Positions 54,263 through 63,833 are shown, numbered from the stretch's first letter. The stretch: DNA of 64,000 nt from VRUE01 sp963720805 (GCA_963720805.1 CAVRGT010000003.1:141872-205871); one strand, 5' to 3'. A program made the numbers and translations. Notes: generated by a model from the sequence alone, not told the origin.

Positions 54263-55933
54263 TTGTACGACGCCTCTCAGCAACCGTTCGGCGGCAAAGC
54301 GCCTGCCCGATCGCTTCCGGATTGGCCCGACGCTCGGCCCCTGCGCTCGTGGCAGCAGGAGGCGACCGAGGCCGTGCGGGCGCACGGAGGCACCAGCTTC
54401 TTGGCCTCGGCTACGCCGGCGGCCGGGAAGACCACCTTCGGCCTGCACATCGCCCACCGGATGCTGAGCGCCGGGTTCGTCTCGCGCGTTGTCGTCGCCG
54501 GCCCGACCACCCACATCTGCCGCCAGTGGGCCGCCGACGCGGGCCGCTACGGCATCGACCTCGAGCCGAACAGGCCGAACGCCGACGGGCCGGAGTCGGT
54601 CGACTTTCACGGCATCGCGGTCACCTACCAGACGATCGCGGCGGGGCCGGATATGCACCGGCTGGCCGCGGGCCGCCGGCCGACCCTGCTGATCGCCGAC
54701 GAGCCGCACCACATGGGCGACCAGGCCGCCTGGGGCCTGCAAACCCGCAAGGCCTTCGACGGCGCCCGCTTCCGGCTGCTGCTCTCGGGCACCCCCTTCC
54801 GTTCCGACAACTCGGCGATCCCTTGGGTCGCCTACGACGGGGACGGCGTCAGCCGGGCCGACTACGCCTACGGCTACCCGCAGGCGCTGGTCGACCGGGT
54901 CTGCCGCCCGATCACTTTCCTGCCCTATGACGGCGAGATGGAATGGATCTCGGACGGCCGGCTGCGCAGCGCCGATTTCGACCTCGCCCTGCCGGCGGCT
55001 GAGTCTGCCCGGCGCCTGCGCACGGCGCTCAGCCCGGAGGGCGAGTGGATGGACGAGGTGCTGCGCGACGGCGATGCCAGGTTGAGCGAGGTGCGCGCCG
55101 ACGGGCACCCCGACGCGGGCGGCCTGGTAATCGCCTCCGATCAGGACCATGCGCGGGCGATCGCGGCGCGGCTCGGGTCGGTCTCGGGGGAGCAACCCGA
55201 GCTGGTGATGAGCGACGAGCCAGGTGCCGGCCGGCGCCTGGCTGATTTTGCCTCCTCCGACGGACGCTGGCTGGTCTCGGTCCTGATGGTCTCAGAGGGC
55301 GTCGACATCCCCCGCCTGCGGGTCGGTGTCTACGCGACGGCGGCCCGGACCGAGCTCTTCTTCCGCCAGGTGGTCGGTCGCTTCATCCGCACCACCCCGA
55401 GGCCACGCCGCCAGATGAGCTATCTGCTGATGCCGGCCGACTCGCGGCTGAAGGCACTCGCCCACGAGATCGAGCTCGAGCGCCGCCACGCGCTCGACCT
55501 CTCACCGGACGCCGAGGAGGAAGAGGGCGAGATCGACGACTGGGATGCGGAGCGCCCCGAGCCAAGTGGCGGCTTTGCGGCGCTGAGCTCGGGCGACGCC
55601 GAACTGGACGAGGCAATCATGAGCGAGACCGCGCTTCAACTTTTCCCAACCGATGACCCGGGGCCGCGGGCGAAGAAGGCGAGTGCACCCGCCAAGTCCA
55701 AAGCCGAGTCGGAGGACCTCGAACCCGAGCGGGAGTCGGCCTACGCGACCCGAGAGCGGCTGCGTGGCGAGCGCAGCCGCCTGGTCGCCAACGTCGCCCG
55801 TCGCACCGGCAGGTCGCACCGCGAGGTCCAGGCCCGGATCAATCGCGCCACCCGGACGCGCTCGGTCGCCGGCGCCACCATCGAGCAGCTCGAGCGCGGT
55901 AACGCGATGCTGCGCCGCGAGCTGCTGCGGTGA
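54263..55933 (+). CDS. DEAH-box superfamily 2 helicase
   Basis: The 556-residue protein has motif I SATPAAGKTTFGLH, motif Ia VVVAGPTTHICRQWA, motif II LIADEPHHMGDQ, motif III LLSGTPFRSD, and motif V/VI SEGVDIPRLR with FFRQVVGRFIRTT. It resembles the helicase half of type III restriction or UvsW-like enzymes, but no nuclease motif or partner is visible. A Lys/Glu-rich linker and an HTH-like C-terminus (LVANVARRTGRSHREVQARI) follow. The start is TTG at 54263, 81 bases from the divergent enoyl-reductase gene. Confidence 0.85.
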   Translation: MYDASQQPFGGKAPARSLPDWPDARPLRSWQQEATEAVRAHGGTSFLASATPAAGKTTFGLHIAHRMLSAGFVSRVVVAGPTTHICRQWAADAGRYGIDLEPNRPNADGPESVDFHGIAVTYQTIAAGPDMHRLAAGRRPTLLIADEPHHMGDQAAWGLQTRKAFDGARFRLLLSGTPFRSDNSAIPWVAYDGDGVSRADYAYGYPQALVDRVCRPITFLPYDGEMEWISDGRLRSADFDLALPAAESARRLRTALSPEGEWMDEVLRDGDARLSEVRADGHPDAGGLVIASDQDHARAIAARLGSVSGEQPELVMSDEPGAGRRLADFASSDGRWLVSVLMVSEGVDIPRLRVGVYATAARTELFFRQVVGRFIRTTPRPRRQMSYLLMPADSRLKALAHEIELERRHALDLSPDAEEEEGEIDDWDAERPEPSGGFAALSSGDAELDEAIMSETALQLFPTDDPGPRAKKASAPAKSKAESEDLEPERESAYATRERLRGERSRLVANVARRTGRSHREVQARINRATRTRSVAGATIEQLERGNAMLRRELLR

Positions 55934-55970
55934 GATGGGTGAGCGCCGGCAGCAGGTCAGGCGCGAAACT

Positions 55971-57167
55971 TCAACGCAGGGTGATCGATCGCGTCATCTT
56001 CGTCCTTCCCTGAGCAACCGTCAGCCTTGCCCGCCTGCCCGCATACAGATCGAGGTGCTTCGCCGCCGACCCGGTTGCCTTCAGCTTGATCCTCACGGCC
56101 TTGCCGGCCTTGGCCTTGGCGGCGCCGGCGGCGATCGTGGTCGAGCCGACCTTGAGAGAGATCTTGACCACGCCGGCCTTCAACGCCTTGACCGTGAGTG
56201 CCCACCCCTTGCCGAGGGCCGCCGCGGACCTGGGCCCGGGCAGGGTGATGGCGAACGGCTTCCGCGGTGCGCCGCTCGGAACTGGCGTGGCCGGAGTCTT
56301 CGGGATCGACCCCGGCGGCGTCACACCTCCACCCCCCGGCGGCGCGGTCGGCGGAGGGCTGAGCGACAGCGGCAGCAGGACTTCGTTGGCGTAAAGCTGC
56401 CCTTCGTCTTCATCGTCCGGTTCGGACGCCCACGGCGCAAAGACGGTTGCCACGGCATCGCCGCTGGAATTGCCGTTGCGGACGTCAAACGAGACCTGCC
56501 GGTGGCTGCCGGCGCCGATTTCGTCGGCGTGACAGGCGACCGTCCCGAGGTACGGGGCCTCGCAGCCGGAGGGTGCGGCCACCACCTGCGCCGTCGGGTC
56601 CAACACCACCAGCGAGTACGTGTACTCGCCGGGATCGAGCGGGCCGGCGTTGACCAGGTCGAATGAGTAGGTGCCGACCTCACCGGGCACGGTGGAACCC
56701 GCGTGGACGAAGTTCTCGATCCCGAGGTCGCTGGGAGCGAAGGCCGTAAATGTCACGGTCACATTGACCGAGCCGGCGGCGGGATTGCCGACGCTTTTGT
56801 AGTGCGAGGCGATGTGGACGTCGTATCGCATTTGGCCCGGCACGAAGCCCGGGTTGACGGAGACTTCGTGGGGGTCGAAGCTGACCGCCCAGCCGGGGTT
56901 GGAGAAGTCGGGATCGGGAGCGACGGTTTCGATCGCGGTTTCGGTGTTGGGCGTGTCGTCGGTGCAGAAGAGGATCTGGCTCATTTCGTTTTGGCTCGCG
57001 TCATTCGGGTCGAGCGTGGTCGACGGCACAACGTCGACGTTCTGATTTTCGGCGCAGCCCATTTGAGCCCGGGCGGACGGCGCCACCGCAGCGAGAACCA
57101 CCAGAGCCAGGGCGCACAGGCAGACGGTGGAGTAGGTGAGATCGCGATGTGGACTGACGGGGCGCAT
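55971..57167 (-). CDS. Secreted beta-rich protein of unknown function
   Basis: The 398-residue protein has a signal peptide (VCLCALALVVLAAVAPSARA) and a beta-sandwich-like region with FTAFAPSDLGIENFVHAGST and VGTYSFDLVNAGPLDPGEYT. A Pro/Gly linker (about 290-320) leads to a C-terminal Lys/Ala-rich beta domain ending LTVAQGRTKMTRSITLR. The last domain resembles the sugar-binding-like repeats at the ends of actinobacterial surface proteins, including the end of the CotH gene here. Function is not known. Confidence 0.75.
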   Translation of the reverse strand: MRPVSPHRDLTYSTVCLCALALVVLAAVAPSARAQMGCAENQNVDVVPSTTLDPNDASQNEMSQILFCTDDTPNTETAIETVAPDPDFSNPGWAVSFDPHEVSVNPGFVPGQMRYDVHIASHYKSVGNPAAGSVNVTVTFTAFAPSDLGIENFVHAGSTVPGEVGTYSFDLVNAGPLDPGEYTYSLVVLDPTAQVVAAPSGCEAPYLGTVACHADEIGAGSHRQVSFDVRNGNSSGDAVATVFAPWASEPDDEDEGQLYANEVLLPLSLSPPPTAPPGGGGVTPPGSIPKTPATPVPSGAPRKPFAITLPGPRSAAALGKGWALTVKALKAGVVKISLKVGSTTIAAGAAKAKAGKAVRIKLKATGSAAKHLDLYAGRRARLTVAQGRTKMTRSITLR

Positions 57168-57254
57168 CGTGGGGTCCTTTCTGGATCGGGCCTGGCGATG
57201 CTCGGGTAAGCCGCCCGCCGATTCAGTACCGCTTTGGTCCCGGATCGGCGCCGC

Positions 57255-58214
57255 TCAGCGCGAGTTGTCGTCGCCCGCCGCGAGCAACCAGGAGGCGATT
57301 CGCTCCGATGCTCGGCTGAGGCGCCGAAAGTAGGCCGTGCGGCTGAGGTACAGCTCGCGGGCGACCTGCTCGTGCGTCGTCCTGCGGTCGAGGTAGCCGC
57401 GCTCGACCACCGAACGCAGCAGCAGCTCCTCCGTCGTGGCGCCGAAGGCGTGGGCTGTGGCCTCCGTCAGGCGCGAGCGGATTAACTGCACTCGCGCCCG
57501 GGGATCACTGCCGGTCGCAAGCGGATTGCGGGCCAGGAGCGCCGGGCGGTGGAAATTCCGCAGGGCATCGCGAACGTCCTCCGGGCGGGCTTCAGGCGCC
57601 ACCCCCACGGACCCGTCTGCATCGCCCTCCGGCCCGGCTTCCAACGCAGCGATGCGGGCGAGGAGTCGCTCATGCAAGGACACCCGGTCGCTCGCGGCCT
57701 CGAGGTGAGGCGTAATCAGACCGAGCAGCGCCCGCTCGCGCTCGTCGAAATCGCTGCCGGAGCGATGCAGGGCGGCACAGGAGACGCTCCCGGGCGCCCA
57801 AGAGAAGTGCGCCGCCATCTCGTGGACCAAGCCGACGCGACGGTAGCCGTCGTTGCGCAACTCCGAGCGCCGCCACTCGGTGGCGCTCAGGTCGGAGATC
57901 TTGACCGGGTGCGACGTCGGGCTGCGCAGCTGGTGGACGATCACCGGCTGTTGGCGCCAGAGCCGACTGATCGCCTCCATCATCTCGGCGTCATAGACAG
58001 TCGGGTCGCTGCACTCCGCCTCCATGATCAGCGGCCCACTCGAATCGCTGGGAACTCGCACCTGCCCGAACGTCACCGACTCGGCGCCGACAAATTCCGG
58101 CAACTCCTTGAACGCGCCCGAGAGCTCGCTACGCTCAGTGCAGCCCGCCAGGGTGGCGGCGAGGCCCAGCGCGCGGCGCCGGTCGGCAGGTGAGATTCCA
58201 ATCTTGGTAGGCAT
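57255..58214 (-). CDS. Regulator with sensor-like N-terminus and C-terminal HTH
   Basis: The roughly 319-residue protein has an N-terminal sensory part (GAFKELPEFVGAESVTFGQV, VHQLRSPTSHPVKISDL, WAPGSVSCAALHRSGSDFDE) like the GAF/LuxR autoinducer-type domains used to judge ligand binding, with LLGLITPHLEAA as in LuxR-family linkers. The C-terminus RRTTHEQVARELYLSRTAYF then RRLSRASERIASWLL is a PucR/sigma-4-like HTH. ATG at 58214 has GGAGAG upstream. It lies between two secreted-protein genes and may regulate them. Confidence 0.75.
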   Translation of the reverse strand: MPTKIGISPADRRRALGLAATLAGCTERSELSGAFKELPEFVGAESVTFGQVRVPSDSSGPLIMEAECSDPTVYDAEMMEAISRLWRQQPVIVHQLRSPTSHPVKISDLSATEWRRSELRNDGYRRVGLVHEMAAHFSWAPGSVSCAALHRSGSDFDERERALLGLITPHLEAASDRVSLHERLLARIAALEAGPEGDADGSVGVAPEARPEDVRDALRNFHRPALLARNPLATGSDPRARVQLIRSRLTEATAHAFGATTEELLLRSVVERGYLDRRTTHEQVARELYLSRTAYFRRLSRASERIASWLLAAGDDNSR

Positions 58215-58275
58215 CCCAGTCTCTCCAGGATGCCGCATCCCGCCCGCGAATCTCAACCAGGGCCATGGTCAAGGT

Positions 58276-59178
58276 ATGAAGAAGTTCAAAGACATCCCAA
58301 TACGGATCGGCCTGCCGAAGGCGCCGGCGATCTCCGCGCTGGCCCTGTTCGGCGCGCTGCTTGCGGTCGGCCTATCGACTCCTGACCGCAGCGAAGCGGC
58401 CGCGAACGCCAACGGCGGATCGGCCGCCTGCTTGCGCCACGGCGAACAGAGCCGGCCCCGCTGGCACCCCGCTCCCAGGACCCAGGCCTGGCAGTGGCAG
58501 CTGCAGGGAAAGATCGACACCGGCGTCCCCGCTTGCGTCTATGAGGTTGACGGCTTCGAAACCCCGGGCAAGACCGTGGCGAAGCTCCACCGCGAGCACG
58601 TCAAGGTGATCTGTTACCTCGACGTCGGCAGTTGGGAGTCCTACCGTCCCGACAAAGCCGAGTTCCCGCGCTCGGTGATCGGTCGCAAGTACTCTGGCTT
58701 CCCCGACGAGCGCTGGCTCGACGTCGCCCATTTCCAGCGCTTCGAGAAGCCACTCAAGCAGCGCTTCAACATGTGCGCTCGCAAGGGCTTTGACGGGGTC
58801 GAGCCCGACAACGTCGCCGGCTGGGAAAAAGAAAATCGCACCGGCTTCAAGATCACCAAGGCCGATCAGTTGCACTTCAACCGCTGGGTCGCCAATCAGG
58901 TTCACGGACGCGGAATGGCGGTGGCGCTCAAGAACGACGGCCGCCAAGCCAAACAGTTGTCAGGCAACTTCGACTTCGCCGTCGTCGAGCAGTGCTTCCA
59001 ATACCACGAATGCGGCTACTACAAGAACGCCTTCATCAACGAGGGCAAGGCCGTCTTCGAGGCCGAGTACGAACAGAAGCCGAAGGAATACTGCAAGACG
59101 GCCAAGGCAATCGAATTCAGCGCGATCCACAAGTCCTATGACCTGTTCGCCAAGCCCTGGAGCCCGTGCGTGCGTTGA
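58276..59178 (+). CDS. Secreted GH114-type glycoside hydrolase
   Basis: The 300-residue protein has a basic N-terminus and signal (APAISALALFGALLAVGLST), then a TIM-barrel of the GH114/TM1410 family: TQAWQWQLQGKIDTGVPACV, KVICYLDVGSWESYRPDKAE, RWLDVAHFQRFEKPL, GFDGVEPDNVAGWE and NDFAVVEQCFQYHECG-like residues (FDFAVVEQCFQYHECGYY). The family includes endo-alpha-1,4-polygalactosaminidases; Asp in YLDVG and Glu in GVEPDN are probable catalytic residues. Confidence 0.9.
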   Translation: MKKFKDIPIRIGLPKAPAISALALFGALLAVGLSTPDRSEAAANANGGSAACLRHGEQSRPRWHPAPRTQAWQWQLQGKIDTGVPACVYEVDGFETPGKTVAKLHREHVKVICYLDVGSWESYRPDKAEFPRSVIGRKYSGFPDERWLDVAHFQRFEKPLKQRFNMCARKGFDGVEPDNVAGWEKENRTGFKITKADQLHFNRWVANQVHGRGMAVALKNDGRQAKQLSGNFDFAVVEQCFQYHECGYYKNAFINEGKAVFEAEYEQKPKEYCKTAKAIEFSAIHKSYDLFAKPWSPCVR

Positions 59179-59231
59179 TTAAGCGCTCACCGAGCATCGA
59201 CATCGCCCGGTCCTGCGGTTCCAGTCACATG

Positions 59232-59668
59232 TCAGCGGGCTTTTCGCCGGTGCTGTAGCTCCCGGATCTGAGCGACCAGGAGCTGGCGGAGATCGAACTG
59301 CCAGTGGGTGACGAAGCGCTCGACCAGGGCTCGCAACTCCTTGCGGTCGAGCCGTCCAAGCGCCTTGCGCGTGTCGAGCGCCGTCTCGTGCAACCTGATC
59401 GGCGCCGTCACCATCGCCGCAGAGTCCTCGGCGAGGTCGGGAAAGCGCTCCGGCGGCAAGGGGAAAAGCGACGGCTCACGCTGCTCTTCGACGCGCTGCC
59501 GCTCCTCGCTGGAGAGCTTCTCAAGCCGCAGCCGGCGCAAGGCGAAAAGGTCGCCGGTGCGAGGATCACTGCGACCCGACAGGAGAAGCACCGGCCTCGC
59601 CTCTGCGCGCACGACGAACTCGAAACGCCGGGGTGCCCCTGGACGCGCTTGACACGGAGCCGCGCCAT
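59232..59668 (-). CDS. Hypothetical protein, possible 5' frameshift
   Basis: This gene is not recognised. The main part (RRFEFVVRAEARPVLLLSGR, LFALRRLRLEKLSSEERQRV, EERFPDL-like PPERFPDLAEDSA, ALGRLDRKELRALVERFVTH) is helical and charged and clearly coding. The open frame extends to 59759 but then overlaps the VapC gene with unlikely sequence. ATG at 59668 (MARLRVKRVQ) fits if one base is extra in the GGGG run near 59638. About 145 residues. Function is unknown. Confidence 0.5.
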
Positions 59669-59727
59669 GAGTGCCCGAAATCAAGGAGGCCGGTTTGATT
59701 GGCTCGGAGCCCCGGGTCAGCGAGCAA

Positions 59728-60150
59728 TCACAGGGTTCCGCCTGGGGCGAGCCAGACACTCTCGAAGCTCAGGCTCGTGTGCTCGGCGATCAGGTCGTAG
59801 TCGCGGTCGTAGTGCAGAACACCCGCGCCGGTCTCGTGCGCACAAGCAGCGATCATGACGTCGATCGGCGCTAGACGGTGATGGCCGCGGGCAGCCAGCT
59901 CCCGCTGGGCCAGCAAGGCCCGATCTTCCATCGCGGCTGCTATCTCGACGCGGGGAAACAGCAGATCGAATTCATCCATCATCTCCTGGTAATCGGCGCT
60001 TGTGCGAGCCGAGTAACCGGCCTCAAGCAGGAAAGGCAGGCAGGTCGCGAGCTGACGCTGCTCGAGCCAGCCGGCCACCGTCTCGGCCCGGTCGTCTGGC
60101 AGCCCTCCAGCGACCACCCGCGACCAAGCGGAGTTGTCGAGTAGCAACAC
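59728..60150 (-). CDS. PIN-domain toxin (VapC-like), second locus
   Basis: The 140-residue PIN protein shows LLLDNSAWSRVVAG (first Asp), LLEAGYSARTSADY (Glu), HRLAPIDVMIAACAHETGAG (Asp) and LHYDRDYDLIAE (last Asp). It begins one base after the small antitoxin gene. It is predicted to be a ribonuclease toxin of a VapBC pair. Confidence 0.9.
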   Translation of the reverse strand: MLLLDNSAWSRVVAGGLPDDRAETVAGWLEQRQLATCLPFLLEAGYSARTSADYQEMMDEFDLLFPRVEIAAAMEDRALLAQRELAARGHHRLAPIDVMIAACAHETGAGVLHYDRDYDLIAEHTSLSFESVWLAPGGTL

Positions 60151-60151
60151 G

Positions 60152-60442
60152 CTAGGAGTCGTAGCTGGCGATCAGACCGAGGCGCTTGACCTCGTCGGCA
60201 GCCTCTACATCCACGGCATAGCGAAACGAACCGGTGCGGATCATCTCGGCCAGCCTCCTACGGGCTGTGGCCGCGGCAGCGTCCTCGGTGGCCATCCGGC
60301 GCGCCTTGACTTCGGCACCGAGCGTCACGAGCTCAGCAAAGTCGATCCGCTCGTCCCCCCCAAGTCTGACCCGCAACGCGTCGAGCGCCGCCTGAACCGG
60401 CGGGGTCTCAGTAATCGTGTGGCGAGGGCGGGTAGTCGGCAC
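60152..60442 (-). CDS. VapB-like antitoxin
   Basis: The protein has about 96 residues from GTG 60442: PTTRPRHTITETPPVQAALD, then RVRLGGDERIDFAELVTLGA and a helical Ala/Arg tail. The N-terminal TRPRHTITET..V..ALD pattern is typical of RHH-like actinobacterial antitoxins paired with PIN toxins. A longer ATG start at 60556 would pass through AT-rich promoter-like DNA and is less likely. The 236 bases upstream, up to the SEC-C stop, hold no gene. Confidence 0.78.
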   Translation of the reverse strand: MPTTRPRHTITETPPVQAALDALRVRLGGDERIDFAELVTLGAEVKARRMATEDAAAATARRRLAEMIRTGSFRYAVDVEAADEVKRLGLIASYDS

Positions 60443-60678
60443 GAGACAAGTGTAGCACGGTGCTGCACTTGCGCCCCGGACCGGGACTGCCGGCGCCCGG
60501 CGCGCATGGGTTCTCAAGCGGATCCACCTCGGCGCGAGTCTAGCGATATCTAGCATTTTCTAGTGATTCTGCTAGAGATGCAAAGAAATTACTAGAAAGC
60601 GGCGGAGTGTCACTCGCCGCGTGAAGCCAGGAGCCTGAGTCGCAGCGCGAGGCAGCCTCGGTCCAACGGCCGTCGTCG

Positions 60679-62067
60679 TCAGGCCGCGAGCTCGTCCTCG
60701 ATCGCGAGCTCGGTGCGCAGCCACGACACCTCGGCACCGGGCTCGCCACGACGCTGAGCGCGGTCTGCGTGGTTCTCGAGACCCCGCAACAACCTGACCA
60801 CGTCGTCCCGCCGCTCGCCAGCGACGGCTTCGCGAGGGGTTTCGCCATCCAGGACAGGAAGCGGCTCGTCCAACCAGCGACGCATTCGGTCGGTCATGAA
60901 GCCTCTGAGCAGCCGCTGTTCCTGCGCTGAGTTCAGGTCGCTGGGAGTCTCGTCGGCGAGATCCGCTCCTGACTCGCGGCGCTCTTCCAGGCGCTCCTCG
61001 ATCGGGGTCACGTCGCGCTCCACCAGCTCGGCTACATCGCCGAAGTCGGTGTCGACAACCTCGATAGCGAGGTCGAGCCTCTCCTCGGACATCGCCTCGA
61101 CACGGAGCACCATTTCGTCCAGCCACAACCTCGCAATCGGGATGCTGTCGCCGTCGTCGAAGCGCTCGGCCTCGATCACCAGGGCCCCCTCTGGCAACGT
61201 CGGCCGATCCCCTGTCAGGAGTCGGTCCCGACGAACCGTGATCTCTATCTCGGGCGACTCGTCGGGAAGGAGGTCGCCGAAAGCCCGAAGGCGATCGCGC
61301 GCGACGGTGGGCTGGCTTACGCGCCACGCGGCTCGGCCATCCACCATCGGATTCCCCTCCGGCGTAAAGAAACTGGGAATCACGTTCCAACTCGGAGGCT
61401 TGAAACGCATCAGCTCCAGCGCCCCGTCGCGATAGGCGACCGAGAGGTCCGCGCCGTCCCCAGCCTCATCGACATCTGCTCCGGCGAGACGCCGAAGCTC
61501 GGCGAGCAGGTCCGGCTCGTCGTGCGGCTCGAAGAACCGCACGGGACCCCACAGGCTGGGTGTCTCGCCTCCCATCACGCGCCCGAGCAGGATGTCCCAG
61601 CGAACGGCGTCGCGTGAGACCTCGGTGCTCCGCACCCTGGCCCGGGTGCCACGGACGATGTCCTCCAATGCGATCCAGTGCCCAGGCTCGACCGCGAGCA
61701 CACGGTGCAGGCCCAGCTTTGCCGCGGCGATTCGCGACGCCGCCTCCCGCTCGTCGGCAGCAAGGTCGGGGCTGGCCGCATAACGCTCTGCCGGAGTGCC
61801 GCCACCGGGCAGCACGCGGTCGCAGCTAAACCAGGTCGAGAAGATCTGCATGTCGCTATCGCTAATCGTGCGATTCGGGCCGCCGAACTCCTCGAGAGCC
61901 GCGCTGATCTCGTCGCCGGCTACCTCGGTGGACCAGTCCTGGATGCGCCTGCCCACCGCATCATCGAAGCGTGCTTCCCGCGCGGCGCGCTTCTCCTCGG
62001 CCAGGCAGCAGCGCTTGTACTTGCGGCCGCTGCCGCAGGGACAGGGATTGTTTCGCGCAACCGCCAC
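60679..62067 (-). CDS. SEC-C metal-binding domain protein
   Basis: The 462-residue protein starts with a SEC-C zinc motif, NNPCPCGSGRKYKRCCLAEE, like the SecA tail. The rest is a large acidic helical protein without a known catalytic motif (EREAASRIAAAKLGLHRVLA, VRRDRLLTGDRPTLPEGALV, LDLAIEVVDTDFGDVAELVE). SEC-C proteins occur in translation or quality-control settings and in mobile islands. The start is GTG at 62067. It is flanked by toxin-antitoxin genes, so it may belong to the accessory region. Confidence 0.8.
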   Translation of the reverse strand: MAVARNNPCPCGSGRKYKRCCLAEEKRAAREARFDDAVGRRIQDWSTEVAGDEISAALEEFGGPNRTISDSDMQIFSTWFSCDRVLPGGGTPAERYAASPDLAADEREAASRIAAAKLGLHRVLAVEPGHWIALEDIVRGTRARVRSTEVSRDAVRWDILLGRVMGGETPSLWGPVRFFEPHDEPDLLAELRRLAGADVDEAGDGADLSVAYRDGALELMRFKPPSWNVIPSFFTPEGNPMVDGRAAWRVSQPTVARDRLRAFGDLLPDESPEIEITVRRDRLLTGDRPTLPEGALVIEAERFDDGDSIPIARLWLDEMVLRVEAMSEERLDLAIEVVDTDFGDVAELVERDVTPIEERLEERRESGADLADETPSDLNSAQEQRLLRGFMTDRMRRWLDEPLPVLDGETPREAVAGERRDDVVRLLRGLENHADRAQRRGEPGAEVSWLRTELAIEDELAA

Positions 62068-62161
62068 GCGCGCCTACGGTAGCGTCGGCGACGGATGACA
62101 AGCCCTCGGCGGTGCCCTCCTTCGTGCCAAGGAGCTACGTAAGTTCAGATCAGAGGAAATC

Positions 62162-62905
62162 TCATCGCGCCTGCCATTTCTTGGCAAGGGGTAGGTCGCG
62201 GAGGAGGCCGAAGTCGAACGTAGAGAGAGGGTTGAGGCTGTCGCACAACCGCTTGAGCGTGCGCGGACTGGCCTCCAACTCCTCACCGAGGGCGCCGAGC
62301 ATGGCGCGGACGCGCGGTGGCTCATCGAGGGAGGCCCGAGCAACTCGCTCAAACGTACCCCCCGTCCCGAGGATGCGGAGAAGCCGCCTAATCGTCCTCG
62401 CGGGGCCGACATCGCTGGAGCGGCCCCGCGTACGCAGCGTCTCGATGAGCGCCCCCTCCTCAGCGCTGAGATGCGCCCGGCTCGCGGGTCGCCGCGTATG
62501 GACGACCGCGTTGCCCAGTGCGCTTGGCGGGTTGGCCGCCGGGGTCGCAAGTTCCGGGCGGGCCGGGTACTCAGTGGTCAGCCCGAGCACGTTCGCCGCG
62601 CTCAGACCGGCGGCGTGCAAAGCCGCGCCGACCATGTGACTGGCCACAGCGGTCACCGATGGGATGCTCGGACCCAGTACGGTCGAGCGCGAGCGGTAGT
62701 AGAGGCCTTGTCGCACCCGCTCTACCATGCCCGCCTCGGCCAGCCGCGCCAGCGTGCGCGCGACCGTCCGCGGGGGCAGAGTGCCGAAATCGGACACGCG
62801 CCAAAAGCGCTCACCGCCCCTCTCGATGCGGCGGCGGATCCGGGCGGCGGCGCTGGGCGCCCCCGCACGCTTCAGTGTTCCCGGACCCTTCGGCACGGGC
62901 GCCAT
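62162..62905 (-). CDS. AbiEi/DUF6088-type antitoxin
   Basis: The 247-residue protein has an N-terminal winged helix (GGERFWRVSDFGTLPPRTVA and LARLAEAGMVERVRQGLYYR) and a DUF6088-like body (ANVLGLTTEYPARPELATPA, HTRRPASRAHLSAEEGALIE). It is the antitoxin and repressor partner of the AbiEii nucleotidyltransferase encoded just upstream. The gene order toxin then antitoxin is the reverse of the classical abiEi-abiEii order. The start is ATG at 62905, behind AT-rich DNA. Confidence 0.85.
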   Translation of the reverse strand: MAPVPKGPGTLKRAGAPSAAARIRRRIERGGERFWRVSDFGTLPPRTVARTLARLAEAGMVERVRQGLYYRSRSTVLGPSIPSVTAVASHMVGAALHAAGLSAANVLGLTTEYPARPELATPAANPPSALGNAVVHTRRPASRAHLSAEEGALIETLRTRGRSSDVGPARTIRRLLRILGTGGTFERVARASLDEPPRVRAMLGALGEELEASPRTLKRLCDSLNPLSTFDFGLLRDLPLAKKWQAR

Positions 62906-62969
62906 CCTATCTTTTGGCTAATTTTTATGCCTAAAAACGAGACAAGTTGAGCTACCCAGAGCCTATGCC
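62906..62969. promoter_or_regulatory. AT-rich gap with imperfect inverted repeat between the AbiE genes
   Basis: This short gap is AT-rich in a GC-rich region and contains, on the minus strand, TTTTAGGC and GCCAAAAG around ATAAAAATTA, an imperfect palindrome. It sits just before the antitoxin start. AbiEi-type proteins are known to bind inverted repeats at their own promoters, so this is a candidate operator and promoter. Confidence 0.45.
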
Positions 62970-63833
62970 TCAGCGTCGATGGCGGCGATGAAGGCCCGGC
63001 ACAGCATCTGCCGCGTCGTCGATATCGGCAACCGGAAACTGCATCTCCCCCGCCAGCGCACGGTAGGGCTCGGCCCAGGAGTCCGGCACGCTCACCTGTG
63101 GCGGCCAGCCGTGTTTGCCGCGGGCCTCGAAGGTCACGATGCAGGCGTCGCGCAGGCTCGACAGATCCTCGACGATCTCGCGCAAGAGCAGTAGATCGAT
63201 CAGATCACGGAAGCGCTCGTTCTCGCGATCCTCAAAGCGCTCGGTGACCGCATGGATCTTCTGCGCAACCTGAAACCGAGTCGACAGGCACTGCACGACC
63301 TTGGGTCCGTCGAGTCCGAATTCGGCGATGTCAATCGCCGGCACCGGTTCGCGATCGACACCGCGAGCATCCGGCGGCGCAACCTCCAGCTTCAGCGTCG
63401 CCCAGGCCCGTCCCCTATACAGCAGCTTGACGCTCAAGAGGTAAAACGGGGTGCCCGGCATCTGCTCGATCCGCCGCCGCTGAAACGCGAACTGCGAGTA
63501 GTCGCGATCGAAAGCCGCATCGACATCGTCCTCGAGCACCTGGGGATCGCCGAAGAAGACGAGGTCGACGTCCTTCGTGGCCCTGGCGTCGGTTCCGAAG
63601 CGAAGCTCGATGGCGATCCCACCCTTGAGGAGAAACCTGGGCATCTCCTCCTCCCCCACCCGGTCCAAGGCTCCGAGCAAGACCATGACCGAGACCCATC
63701 GCCTGACCCGGTCGGGGGCGACGCCGGTCAACTCGGCGTAGTGCCCAATCAGTCGCTCGAGGTGGCCTCTTGCGGCCGGCGGCCCGTCGGGGCGGCGGTT
63801 GGGGCCCCGCTGGGGAAGAATCGGCGCACTCAT
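62970..63833 (-). CDS. AbiEii-type nucleotidyltransferase toxin
   Basis: The 287-residue protein has the DNA polymerase beta-like nucleotidyltransferase motif: LLKGGIAIELRFGTDARATK (Gly71-Gly72) with D.D at 88 and 90 (DVDLVFFGD). C-terminal helices include KIHAVTERFEDRENERFRDL (the K.H and RD..D motifs). It is a type IV-like toxin that transfers nucleotides to tRNA or uses GTP in related systems. ATG overlaps the stop of an upstream gene (ATGA). Confidence 0.9.
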   Translation of the reverse strand: MSAPILPQRGPNRRPDGPPAARGHLERLIGHYAELTGVAPDRVRRWVSVMVLLGALDRVGEEEMPRFLLKGGIAIELRFGTDARATKDVDLVFFGDPQVLEDDVDAAFDRDYSQFAFQRRRIEQMPGTPFYLLSVKLLYRGRAWATLKLEVAPPDARGVDREPVPAIDIAEFGLDGPKVVQCLSTRFQVAQKIHAVTERFEDRENERFRDLIDLLLLREIVEDLSSLRDACIVTFEARGKHGWPPQVSVPDSWAEPYRALAGEMQFPVADIDDAADAVPGLHRRHRR

